NCBI RefSeq assembly: GCF_007679965.1
Contig: NZ_VEHL01000014.1
Span: forward strand, 1-64,000
Length of the DNA: 64,000 nt
Direction: 5' to 3'
Source: Bordetella genomosp. 13
GTDB taxonomy: Bacteria > Pseudomonadota > Gammaproteobacteria > Burkholderiales > Burkholderiaceae_B
This document shows, in pieces, positions 44,591-52,918 of this stretch; the first letter of the stretch is position 1, and each line of letters opens with the position of its first letter. The translations under genes and the position numbers were made by a program. The notes under the pieces are model-generated. The model saw nothing but the letters and a program-made list of their open reading frames with translations, had not been told where the DNA came from and ran no database searches.

Positions 44591-45577
44591 ATGAACACCT
44601 TCGATCGCCGCCGCCTGCTGGCCGCCTCGATTGCCCTGGCGGTTTGCGCCGGCGCGATGGGGTTGGCGCCCGCCGCCGCCCATGCCGCCGCGTCCGGCAA
44701 GCCCATACGTTTGCTGGTGCCCTTCCCGCCCGGCGGCGGCGGCGACCGCCTGGGCCGGCTGCTGGCGGGGCCGCTGGGCAAGGCGCTGGACGCCGAGGTG
44801 GTGGTCGAGAACCAGGGCGGCGCCAACGGCAACATCGCGCTGCAGAACGTCGCGCGCGGCGAGACCGATGGCTCCGTATTGGGCTTGACGCTGGTTGACC
44901 ACATCGGCGTGAACCCCTTGATCTACAGGAGCCTGCCCTACGACCCCTTGAAGGATTTCAAGGGCATCGGCCTGGTGCTGTCGACGCCGTACGTGCTGGC
45001 AGTGGCCGAGAACGGCCCGCGCACGCTGGCCGAGTTCATGAAGCAGGCGGCCGCCAGGCCCGGCGACGTCAGCATCGGCTATCCCACCACGAACATCCAG
45101 ATCGCCATGCTGGACCTGCAATCGCGCGCCAAGGCGGAACTGAACCTGATCCCCTATCGCGGCATTGCCCAGGGCCTGCCCGACATGCTGGGCGGGCGCC
45201 TGTCCGCGTGGGTCGGCACCAGCGTGACGATGCGCGGCTACATCGAGGGCGGCAAGGTGCGCGGCCTGGCGGTGACGTCGTCCGAGCGCGTCAAGGTGCT
45301 GCCCGACGTGCCGACGGTGGCCGACAGCGGCTATCCCGGCTACCAGCACGTCAGCTGGTACGGCATCGTGGCGCCGGCGGGCACGCCCGACGCCACCGTC
45401 ACGCGCCTGAACCAGGCGCTGAACGACGTGCTGCGCGAGCCCGCGGTGCGGTCGGAGATCGAGCGCGACGGCGCCACCGTGCTGGGCGGCAAGCCCGAGG
45501 CCTTCCGCAAGGCGCTGCAAGCGGACCTGAAGCGCCTGGCGCCCATCGTGGAAAAGGCGGGGATCAAGCCGCAATAG
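44591..45577 (+). CDS. Bug-family (TctC) periplasmic binding protein
   Basis: A 328-residue binding protein. A twin-arginine-like start (FDRRRLLAASIALAVCAGAM) leads a signal peptide ending AAAHA. Then come KPIRLLVPFPPGGGGDRLGRLLAGPLG, VVVENQGGANGNIAL and LPDVPTVADSGYPGYQ. It follows the two ThDP subunit genes by 110 bp with a GAGGAGA ribosome site and may import their pathway substrate. Confidence 0.88.
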   Translation: MNTFDRRRLLAASIALAVCAGAMGLAPAAAHAAASGKPIRLLVPFPPGGGGDRLGRLLAGPLGKALDAEVVVENQGGANGNIALQNVARGETDGSVLGLTLVDHIGVNPLIYRSLPYDPLKDFKGIGLVLSTPYVLAVAENGPRTLAEFMKQAAARPGDVSIGYPTTNIQIAMLDLQSRAKAELNLIPYRGIAQGLPDMLGGRLSAWVGTSVTMRGYIEGGKVRGLAVTSSERVKVLPDVPTVADSGYPGYQHVSWYGIVAPAGTPDATVTRLNQALNDVLREPAVRSEIERDGATVLGGKPEAFRKALQADLKRLAPIVEKAGIKPQ

Positions 45578-45661
45578 GCGCCGCGGGCCGCGGCGTGGTG
45601 GGCATCGGGCAACAATCGACCACTAGAATGGCGGCTTGCCCGGCTATCCCGCGAGGACCGC

Positions 45662-47194
45662 ATGAGCCCCACCCCCGGCGATATCTACGTCTGCCATAAC
45701 GGCCGCCTGGACGCCTACGTGGCGTTCCAGATCACCCATGTGAAGGACGACGGTGCGCTGGCGGTGCTGACGCTGGACTGGTCGGACGTGGCCTTGCCCG
45801 ACGACGCGGCATTGGCGGCGATGAAGCCGGCCGTGTTCGATTTCATGTACTGGACGGGCCGGCACCAGCACTGCTGGGTGGGCGCCACGGTGCCCCGCCA
45901 GTGCCGGCACGTGGGCTGGCGCCCGCCCCTGGTCACGGACGAGGTGCGCAGCTATAGCGCCTGGCCTGATGGCTCGCTGCTGGGCCGGCAGCGCTGGTGG
46001 CAGGCGCTGGACCCGGCCCTGGTGCGCGCCTTCAAGGCCGCGGCCGATGGCCCGCGCGACCAGACGGTCGTGCTCGAGGCCGATGGCCGCACCGTCACGC
46101 GCGGCACCTCGCGGCTGGACAGCGCCCTGCTGAACGCCGCGCCGTCGCTGTCGGTATTCGATGCGTTGCCCTTGCTGGGAGAGCTGGACGTCGACACACC
46201 CGTGCCGGGCCTGTTGCCCTGGTTGCGCACCCGGCCCCTGATCACCGAGCTCGACATCAGCGGGCAGCATGATCCTGTCCTGGACGTGCGCGGCACCCAC
46301 CTGTTGCGCCTGTCCGTCGACGTCACCGGCATGCGCGAGATCTTTCTGAACGACGGCCTGAACTTCCTGTTCCTGCGCGGCAAGGCCAGCCCCGACCTGA
46401 TCCTGCACGGCGAACAAGGCGGCCGCTACCTGTCGGTGCAGGCCGGCGACGCCGAGCTGCCGTGGTCGGGCCTGCCGGAGCTGGAGGCGCTCAGCCTGCG
46501 CGGCATGCGCAGCGTGGACGCGGGCATCGTCGCGGCGCGGCTGCCGTCGCTGCGGCAACTGCGCATCTGGGGCGGCCCGTGCGTCATGCAGAACCTGGAC
46601 CGCCTGGGCGAGCTGTCGAAGCTCAGCTACCTGACCCTGACCGACGTGTTCCCGCCCGCCGGCTCGGCATTTCCGGCGCCATCGTGCTGGCCGGGCCTGT
46701 CCACGCTATGGCTGCAGAGCATACCGACCGACCTGGCGGCGGCGGTGAAGAAGGCCTACAGGGGCGAGGCCGCCAAGGGCCTGGACCTGTCCGTCAAGCA
46801 GCCGCGCAAGCCGGAATGGCTGGCGGCCAACCTGGACAATCCCTTCCGCGAATGGGACGGCAGCGATGTCGTGACCCCGGCGCAGGCGAAGAAGGCGGCC
46901 ACGTTGTACCGCAAGGCGCGCGCGGACGCGCTCAAGCTGGCGGCGGACCTGGCCGATGATGCCGACGGGCTGGTCGAGGCTCTGACGCCCGTGGTGCATG
47001 CCTACACCGAGGGCTTCAACGCCATGGATCGCCGCGCGGGATTCATCGACACGGTGGCGCGTGAGCAGATCTACATGGCGTGGGTAGGGATTGTGCAGGC
47101 GGTGGAGGAAAAGCGGCGCGAATCGCTGGGCAGCGAAGTTGCGCCGCTGCCGCAGGCCGTGCTGGATGCGATGGATGAGGTGCGGGATTTTTGA
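45662..47194 (+). CDS. hypothetical protein with leucine-rich-repeat-like centre
   Basis: A 510-residue soluble protein I cannot place in a characterised family. Residues 1 to about 110 are rich in Trp and His (FDFMYWTGRHQHCW). From about 160 to 370 there are repeating Leu-spaced strands such as LPELEALSLRGMRS, LPSLRQLRIWGG and LSKLSYLTLTD, like an irregular leucine-rich repeat. The last 100 residues are helical (AQAKKAATLYRKARADALKLAADLADDADGLVE). No signal peptide. It stands alone in its transcript. Confidence 0.7.
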   Translation: MSPTPGDIYVCHNGRLDAYVAFQITHVKDDGALAVLTLDWSDVALPDDAALAAMKPAVFDFMYWTGRHQHCWVGATVPRQCRHVGWRPPLVTDEVRSYSAWPDGSLLGRQRWWQALDPALVRAFKAAADGPRDQTVVLEADGRTVTRGTSRLDSALLNAAPSLSVFDALPLLGELDVDTPVPGLLPWLRTRPLITELDISGQHDPVLDVRGTHLLRLSVDVTGMREIFLNDGLNFLFLRGKASPDLILHGEQGGRYLSVQAGDAELPWSGLPELEALSLRGMRSVDAGIVAARLPSLRQLRIWGGPCVMQNLDRLGELSKLSYLTLTDVFPPAGSAFPAPSCWPGLSTLWLQSIPTDLAAAVKKAYRGEAAKGLDLSVKQPRKPEWLAANLDNPFREWDGSDVVTPAQAKKAATLYRKARADALKLAADLADDADGLVEALTPVVHAYTEGFNAMDRRAGFIDTVAREQIYMAWVGIVQAVEEKRRESLGSEVAPLPQAVLDAMDEVRDF

Positions 47195-47271
47195 CCGAGC
47201 CAGCCCGTCTTCAGCGTTTGGAAGCAGGTTCCAGCGGAAGGCTAAATGACCAGAAAAGCCGTTCGCGCGGG

Positions 47272-47472
47272 TCAAGCGGCGCTTGCCAGCTCCTGCGCGT
47301 TCTCGAGGGGCCAAAAGCCGGCGCGCTTCGCTTCCAGAATCGTGATTTCGGCAATACCGCTGGCGTCATAGCCTATATTCACGTTCCACCCATGCGACAC
47401 ATCCTTGACGATACGTCCCTTCGAGAATTCGATGTGGAGGACGTCTTCCTCGGCGTCGTATTCGATCCGCAT
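47272..47472 (-). CDS. DUF2283 domain protein (putative antitoxin)
   Basis: A 66-residue protein with the DUF2283 pattern: MRIEYDAEEDVLHIEFSKG, then VNIGYDASGIAEITILEAK. DUF2283 proteins are usually encoded beside DUF4258 proteins, and the pair is suspected to be a toxin-antitoxin module. Here it starts 2 bp after the DUF4258 stop. The gene is hidden inside a longer frame; the ATG at 47472 fits the domain start. Confidence 0.8.
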   Translation of the reverse strand: MRIEYDAEEDVLHIEFSKGRIVKDVSHGWNVNIGYDASGIAEITILEAKRAGFWPLENAQELASAA

Positions 47473-47474
47473 GG

Positions 47475-47747
47475 CTATTCTTCCAGTTCCCAGTTGATCA
47501 TTACCGTTTTGATAATGATGGCATGCTGCTCGACGATTGCGGCGCAGATCAGATTGTCCTTCCGATCCGCCATATCGTCGAAAACCCAGCAATGCAGAGC
47601 ATTCTGACGTTTGATGCGACCGTGTTCGATCACGTGTTGCAACAAAGCTAAGCTGACATTCCGGCGATTCATGCTGCGCTTGGCATGATGCGTGACCCAC
47701 ACATTCTTGCCAAACCGCCTGCTAGAAAAGTCTGCCAAGACGGGCAC
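47475..47747 (-). CDS. DUF4258 domain protein (putative toxin)
   Basis: A 90-residue basic protein. The DUF4258 core VTHHAKRSMNRRNVSLALLQHVIEHGRI, with His-x-x-x-Arg-Met/Ser-x-x-Arg spacing, resembles RelE-like or BrnT-like small toxins. It is followed by LHCWVFDDMADRKDNLICAAIVE. The start is uncertain: GTG 47747 is used here, but a GTG before Trp-Val-Thr (about 47702) is also possible. Local base composition is less GC-rich than around it, which suggests acquisition. Confidence 0.72.
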   Translation of the reverse strand: MPVLADFSSRRFGKNVWVTHHAKRSMNRRNVSLALLQHVIEHGRIKRQNALHCWVFDDMADRKDNLICAAIVEQHAIIIKTVMINWELEE

Positions 47748-47928
47748 CCCTGCTGACGTCAGGCGCAGGGTATGGGCGGGTCAATCCGGCTCTGAAACCT
47801 GCGATACATCCGCACTATCGACTGCTTGACGCTGCGCCGAGTCGGCAATCCCAGCAAATCAGACGCACCGAATCCTGGCGCAGCGCCTTTCCGCTACCAT
47901 TTCCTTCCTTCCCCCCTCCTCGCCGCCC

Positions 47929-48858
47929 ATGGAACTGCGCCAACTCCGCTACTTCGTCCGCGTCGCCGAACTCGGCAGCATCGGTCGCGCGGCCCGTGAC
48001 CTGGGCGTGGTCGGCTCCGCGCTCAGCCAGCAGATCAGCAGGCTGGAGAGCGAGCTGGCCACGCGGCTGCTCACGCGCACGTCCACCGGCGTGGTGCCCA
48101 CCGAGGCCGGCACCGCCTTCCTGCGCCAGGCGCGCCTGACCCTGCGGCACGCCGACCAGGCCGTCGCCGCGGCCCGCGAGACGCGCCTGTCGGGCATGGT
48201 CAGCGTAGGCTTCGCGCCCACGACGGCGTCGGTGCTGGCGCGGCCCTTCCATACCGCCATGGCGCAGCGCCATCCCAACGTGCGGCTGCACCTGGTCGAA
48301 GGGCTGTCGGGCAACCTGGGCGATTTGCTGAACGGCCGCAAGCTGGACCTGGCCGTGCTGTTCCAGAACGACAGCGGCAGCGCGGGCCGCACCGCCATCG
48401 CCGTGCTGGACGAGCGGCTGTTTCTGCTGGCGCGCCGCGGCCTGTTCGCGGTGCCCGACGGCGAGCCGACCACCATCGCGCAGCTCGCCCCCCTGCCGCT
48501 GGCCGTGACCAGCAAGGCGCACGGCCTGCGGGCCTGGGTCGAGGCCGCGTTCGAGCGCGCGGGGCTGGAGCCCTGGATCGCCATCGAGGTCGACGGCATG
48601 ACCACGCTGATGGACATCGTGCAGGCCAACGCCATGGCCACGATCCAGCCGGGCGCGGCGGTGGCGCGCGTCGAACCCGGGCTGCTGACCATGCACCCCA
48701 TCGACGACCCGTTCCTGTACCGCCGCAACGCGGTGGCCTGCATGAACGACGAGGAGCTGTCGCCCGCCGCCCTGGCGGCGCGCGCGGTGCTGGTGGACGT
48801 GATGCGCGGCCTGGTCCGCCAGGGCGGCTGGCCCGGCGCAACCCTTCTGGATTCGTGA
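47929..48858 (+). CDS. LysR-family transcriptional regulator
   Basis: A 309-residue LysR protein: MELRQLRYFVRVAELGSIGRAARDLGVVGSALSQQISRLE then RTSTGVVPTEAGTAFL. The effector domain has GMVSVGFAPTTASVLARPF and MTTLMDIVQANAMATIQPGAA, a pattern like the Nac/TcuR group. The aldolase-Bug-dehydrogenase genes follow on the same strand after 113 bp and are the probable targets. Confidence 0.88.
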   Translation: MELRQLRYFVRVAELGSIGRAARDLGVVGSALSQQISRLESELATRLLTRTSTGVVPTEAGTAFLRQARLTLRHADQAVAAARETRLSGMVSVGFAPTTASVLARPFHTAMAQRHPNVRLHLVEGLSGNLGDLLNGRKLDLAVLFQNDSGSAGRTAIAVLDERLFLLARRGLFAVPDGEPTTIAQLAPLPLAVTSKAHGLRAWVEAAFERAGLEPWIAIEVDGMTTLMDIVQANAMATIQPGAAVARVEPGLLTMHPIDDPFLYRRNAVACMNDEELSPAALAARAVLVDVMRGLVRQGGWPGATLLDS

Positions 48859-48971
48859 AGGCGTCATGCCGGATGTCCGGCTAGCGGACGCGGACACCCA
48901 CCCGTAAAGTGAGCCCCCATCAGCGCCGTCGCATGGTGCGGCGGTGGAGGCACTTCTCGGATGGTGATGTG

Positions 48972-49769
48972 ATGGCGGATACCCAACGCCCCGGCGTTCT
49001 GAAGATTTCATCGATGCGTTCGCAGTGTTCGGAGCAGGAATGGACCGCGCGCGTCAACCTGGCGGCCTGTTATCGGCTGGTCGAGCTGTATGGCCTGTCG
49101 GACATGATGGCCAACCACATCTCGGCGCGCGTGCCCGGCGAGGACAACGCGTTCCTGATCAACCCGTACGGCATGATGTACGAGGAGATCACCGCCTCCA
49201 GCCTGATCAAGGTGGACCTGGACGGCACCATCCTGTCCAAGCCGGATTTCGGCGACCTGGACTACGGCATCAACAAGGCGGGCTACGTCATCCACAGCGC
49301 CATCCACGCGGCGCGCCACGAGGTCGACTGCGTGATCCACACGCACAGCTGGGCCTCGATGGCGGTGGCCTCGCTCGAATGCGGCCTGCTGCCCATGACG
49401 CAGACGGGCATGCGCTTCCTGAAGATTGCCTACCACGAGTACCAGGGCGTGGTGCTGGACCTGGCCGAACAGGAGTCGCTGCTGAAGGACCTGGGCGACG
49501 GCGAGGCGCTGATGCTGCGCAACCACGGCGCGCTGACGGTGGGCCGCACCATCGGCGAAGCTTTCAACTGGATGCACCGCCTGGAACTGGCCTGCCGTTC
49601 GCAGCTGGCCGCCATGGCCACCGGCTCGCCCCTGCGCGCCGTGCCGCCGGAAGTACTGCAGGAAACCTGGAACAACTACCAGCCCGGCACGCGCCGCCCA
49701 TACGGCGTGATGGAGTGGCCGGCGCTGCTGCGCAAGCTCGACCGCATGGATCCGAGCTTCCGCGACTGA
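48972..49769 (+). CDS. class II aldolase/adducin family protein
   Basis: A 265-residue class II aldolase-fold protein. Metal-binding His lie in CVIHTHSWASMAVAS, and a further His is in LMLRNHGALTVG. The fold includes fuculose- and ribulose-phosphate aldolases, but this branch (ARVPGEDNAFLINPYGMMYEEITASSLIKVD) also contains decarboxylases and unknown enzymes. The start MADTQRP is the most upstream plausible one. It probably forms an operon with the following Bug and 2-hydroxyacid dehydrogenase genes. Confidence 0.86.
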   Translation: MADTQRPGVLKISSMRSQCSEQEWTARVNLAACYRLVELYGLSDMMANHISARVPGEDNAFLINPYGMMYEEITASSLIKVDLDGTILSKPDFGDLDYGINKAGYVIHSAIHAARHEVDCVIHTHSWASMAVASLECGLLPMTQTGMRFLKIAYHEYQGVVLDLAEQESLLKDLGDGEALMLRNHGALTVGRTIGEAFNWMHRLELACRSQLAAMATGSPLRAVPPEVLQETWNNYQPGTRRPYGVMEWPALLRKLDRMDPSFRD

Positions 49770-49893
49770 GGCGCCTGATCGCGGGCTGGACCATCCGACC
49801 GAGGGCCGCCCGACCGCACAGTGCGGGAAGCGCCCGGCGCCCCCACGCGCCGGCATTCCCATGAAAAACGATGATAAATACCAAGGAGACATC

Positions 49894-50856
49894 ATGAGAC
49901 TCGCACGGGCCCTGATCGCCTGTACCCTGCTGGCCGGCGCTGGCGCCGCCGCCCTGCCCGCCGTCGCGGCCGACTACCCCACCCGGGCGGTGAAGGTGGT
50001 GGTGGCGTTCTCGCCCGGCGGCACCACGGACACGCTGACCCGCAGCGTGACCAATATCCTGTCGAAGAAACTGGGCCAGCCCTTCGTGGTCGAGAACCGG
50101 CCCGGCGCGGGCGGCAACATTGGCACCGAGTACGTGGTGCGCGCCACCCCGGACGGCTACACCCTGATCGTGAACTCGGTGGGACCGATCGCCGTCAATC
50201 CGTCCTTGAACAAGCTCTCGTACGATCCCCTGACCGACCTGCTGCCGATGGCGCAGATCGCCACCGTGCCCAACGTGCTGGTGGTGCCGCCCGACTCGCC
50301 GGTCAAGGACATAAAGGGCTTCCTGGAATACGCCAAGTCGCACAAGGACCTGAGCTACAGCTCCACGGGCGTGGGCACCTCGTCGCACCTGTCCAGCTAC
50401 ATGCTGATGGACGAGCTGGGCGTGAAGGGCACCCACATTCCGTACAAGGGCGCGGACGCGCTGAACGACCTGCTGGCCGGCCGCATCGACTTCATGTTCG
50501 CGACGATTCCGTCCGTCATCGGCCACATCCGATCCGGCAAGCTGCGGCCGCTGGCGGTCAGCACGCTGCAGCGCTCCAGCACGCTGCCCGACGTGCCCAC
50601 GGTGGCCGAATCCGGCTTCCCGGGCTTCGACGCGGGCTCGTGGTTCGGCTTCTTCGCCCCCAAGGGCACGCCGCGCCCGATCATCGACCGCATCAACCAG
50701 GAAGTGAACGCCGCCCTGCCCGCCCTGCACCAGCAGATGCTGAGCGAAGGCGCCGAGCCGGTGAAGGGCACGCCCGAAGAGTACGGCGCGTTCATCCGGA
50801 AAGAGTATGAGAAGTGGGCCGTGCTGGTGAAGAAGTTCGATGCGCCCACCCAATAG
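49894..50856 (+). CDS. Bug-family (TctC) periplasmic binding protein
   Basis: A 320-residue binding protein with signal peptide MRLARALIACTLLAGAGAAALPAVAA. The mature protein begins DYPTRAVKVVVAFSPGGTTDTLTRS and has STGVGTSSHLSSYML and LPDVPTVAESGFPGFD. AAGGAG lies five bases before the chosen ATG at 49894, so the earlier ATG at 49861 is unlikely. It overlaps the dehydrogenase gene by 17 bp, linking it to that pathway. Confidence 0.9.
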   Translation: MRLARALIACTLLAGAGAAALPAVAADYPTRAVKVVVAFSPGGTTDTLTRSVTNILSKKLGQPFVVENRPGAGGNIGTEYVVRATPDGYTLIVNSVGPIAVNPSLNKLSYDPLTDLLPMAQIATVPNVLVVPPDSPVKDIKGFLEYAKSHKDLSYSSTGVGTSSHLSSYMLMDELGVKGTHIPYKGADALNDLLAGRIDFMFATIPSVIGHIRSGKLRPLAVSTLQRSSTLPDVPTVAESGFPGFDAGSWFGFFAPKGTPRPIIDRINQEVNAALPALHQQMLSEGAEPVKGTPEEYGAFIRKEYEKWAVLVKKFDAPTQ

Positions 50857-51835
50857 CCCCATCCGCCTGTTGTGCTCGCCCGCCGAAGCGCCAAAGCTGC
50901 GGCAGGCGCTGCAACAGCCCGGCATGCCCGAATGCGTGCTGGTGCACGCCGTGCCGGGCCAACCCGCGGCGGCGGACGCGGCCTTCGTCTCGCGGGACAT
51001 CACGGGGCGCTCGACCAAGTTCGTCACCACGCCGGAAACCGCCGCTTACTACGAGGCCATGCGCCATGGCGCGCAGTTGCGCTGGGTGCACATCCATTCC
51101 GCGGGCACGGACCGCGAGATCTACCAGACGCTGCATGCGCGCGGCGTGACGGTGACCACGTCCCAAGGAGCCGGCGATGCCGTGGTGGCGCAGTCGGCGC
51201 TGGCCGGCGTGCTGGCCCTGGCGCGCCGCCTGCCCTTGCTGGCGCGCGCGCAGCAACAGCGCCAATGGCAGCCGCTGCTGGATGACCTTCAGCCGCGCGA
51301 CCTGGCCGGCCAGCATGCGGTGATCGTGGGCTGGGGCGGCATCGGCCAGCGCATCGGGGCGCTGCTGCGCGCGCTGGGCATGGACGTGTCGGTGGTGCGC
51401 CATTCGGCCGCGCCGGCCGAGGGCGCGCGGCATACGGTGGACTACGCCGGCCTGCCCGAGCTGCTGCCGGACGCCGACTGGCTCGTCCTGGCCTGTCCGC
51501 TGACCTCGGCCACCCGCGGCCTGGTGGATCGCGCCGCGCTGGGACGCCTGCCCGCGCACGCGATGCTGGTGAACGTGGCGCGCGGCCACGTGATCGACGA
51601 GGCCGCGCTGATCGAGCACTTGCGCGCGGGCCGGCTGGCGGGTGCCTTCCTGGATGTATTCCAGCAGGAGCCCCTGCCGGCGGAGTCGCCGCTGTGGGCG
51701 CTGGACAATGTGATCGTCAGCCCGCACAGCGCAGGCTTCTCGGACGGCAACGCGGACCGCGTGCGGCAGCTGTTCCTGGACAATCTGCGGCGCTGGGCGG
51801 CCGGGCAGCCGCTGCGCAACGTGATGGTGGATTGA
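50840..51835 (+). CDS. D-isomer-specific 2-hydroxyacid dehydrogenase
   Basis: A 331-residue NAD(P)-dependent dehydrogenase. The nucleotide-binding motif is VIVGWGGIGQRIG. The catalytic Arg is in NVARGHVIDE, Glu in DVFQQEPLP, and His in SPHSAGFS. This GhrA-like family reduces or oxidises 2-hydroxy/2-oxo acids such as glyoxylate or hydroxypyruvate. It overlaps the upstream Bug gene. With the class II aldolase it suggests metabolism of a hydroxylated carboxylic acid. Confidence 0.88.
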   Translation: MRPPNSPIRLLCSPAEAPKLRQALQQPGMPECVLVHAVPGQPAAADAAFVSRDITGRSTKFVTTPETAAYYEAMRHGAQLRWVHIHSAGTDREIYQTLHARGVTVTTSQGAGDAVVAQSALAGVLALARRLPLLARAQQQRQWQPLLDDLQPRDLAGQHAVIVGWGGIGQRIGALLRALGMDVSVVRHSAAPAEGARHTVDYAGLPELLPDADWLVLACPLTSATRGLVDRAALGRLPAHAMLVNVARGHVIDEAALIEHLRAGRLAGAFLDVFQQEPLPAESPLWALDNVIVSPHSAGFSDGNADRVRQLFLDNLRRWAAGQPLRNVMVD

Positions 51836-51874
51836 CGGGCCGACGGGTCCATGCCCGTGTGCGCGGGCCCGCGC

Positions 51875-51893
51875 CGCCGGCTCCATGCCGGCG
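51875..51893. terminator. hairpin between convergent genes
   Basis: CGCCGGC (51875-51881) and GCCGGCG (51887-51893) form a perfect 7-bp GC stem with a 5-base loop TCCAT, between the ends of the convergent dehydrogenase and Bug genes. No T run follows on either side, so it is a weak candidate for a transcription terminator. Confidence 0.35.
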
Positions 51894-51945
51894 CGCGTAC
51901 CGTAGGGGCCCCGCCGGCAGCAAACGCCGAACGGGACCAGCCCGC

Positions 51946-52905
51946 CTACTTGTTCGCCAGCCCCAGATCCTTCACGATCTTCGCCTCGGCCGCGTACTGC
52001 TCCTTGGCATACGCGGCATAGGCCGCGCCGTCCATGTAGACCAGCTCCTGGCCGTACTGCGTCAGGATGTTCTTGAAGGCCTCGGACTCGGCCACGCGCT
52101 TGAACGTATCGTGCAGTTTCTTGCGCACGGGCTCGGGCAGCCCCTTGGGCGCGGCGATGCCGAACGGCGCGTAGGCCGGCGCGGTGCCGTCCAGCTCGTG
52201 CAGCGTGGGCACGTCCGGGAACTGCGCGCTGCGGCGCTCGCCCCAGGTCACCAGCATGCGCATCTTGCCCGACTGCACCATGGGCAGCACGGTGGTCGAG
52301 CCCGCATAGGCCTGCAGCTGGCCGCCCATGATGCCCTGGATCACCTCGGACTCGCCCTTGTACGGAATGTGCCGCCAGGTCAATTTGTTGGCGGTGGCGA
52401 TCTGCTCCATCATCACGTTCGAGGCGCTGCCCACGCTGGCGGTGCCGTAGGCGATCTCGCCCGGATGTGCGCGCGCATAGGCCACGAACTCGCCCCAGTT
52501 CTTGTACGGTGCGTTGGCCGGCACGGCCACGCCCAGCGTATAGCCGCTCAGCATCATCACGTACGTGAAGTCGCTTTGCGGGTCATAGCCCATGTCCTGG
52601 ATGTGCGGCATGCGGAACACGGGGCTGGGCAGGATGGCCAGCGTGTAGCCGTCGGGCTGGGCGGTGGCCAGGGCACGCGCGCCCAGCGTGGCGCCGGCCC
52701 CGCCGCGGTTCTCGATGATGATGGCCTGGCCCAGCTCGGGCGCGGCCAGCTCGGCGAACTTGCGCACCACGGTGTCGGTCGAGCCGCCCGCCTGGTAGGG
52801 CACGACGATGCGCAGCGTGCGTTCGGGGTAGTCTGCGTGCGCGCCCAGGGGCAAGGCGGCCAGCGTCAGCGCCAGGGCGGCGCACAGATTGCGGAAGCGT
52901 TTCAT
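51946..52905 (-). CDS. Bug-family (TctC) periplasmic binding protein of the iclR module
   Basis: A 319-residue binding protein. Signal peptide MKRFRNLCAALALTLAALPLGAHA is followed by DYPERTLRIVVPYQAGGSTDTVVRK and TASVGSASNVMMEQIA. It starts 13 bp after the M19 dipeptidase gene and is surely co-transcribed with it from the promoter beside the 53957-53999 element. Its ligand is probably a substrate of the module's peptidases. Confidence 0.9.
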   Translation of the reverse strand: MKRFRNLCAALALTLAALPLGAHADYPERTLRIVVPYQAGGSTDTVVRKFAELAAPELGQAIIIENRGGAGATLGARALATAQPDGYTLAILPSPVFRMPHIQDMGYDPQSDFTYVMMLSGYTLGVAVPANAPYKNWGEFVAYARAHPGEIAYGTASVGSASNVMMEQIATANKLTWRHIPYKGESEVIQGIMGGQLQAYAGSTTVLPMVQSGKMRMLVTWGERRSAQFPDVPTLHELDGTAPAYAPFGIAAPKGLPEPVRKKLHDTFKRVAESEAFKNILTQYGQELVYMDGAAYAAYAKEQYAAEAKIVKDLGLANK

Positions 52906-52918
52906 GGAAGGTCTCGCG

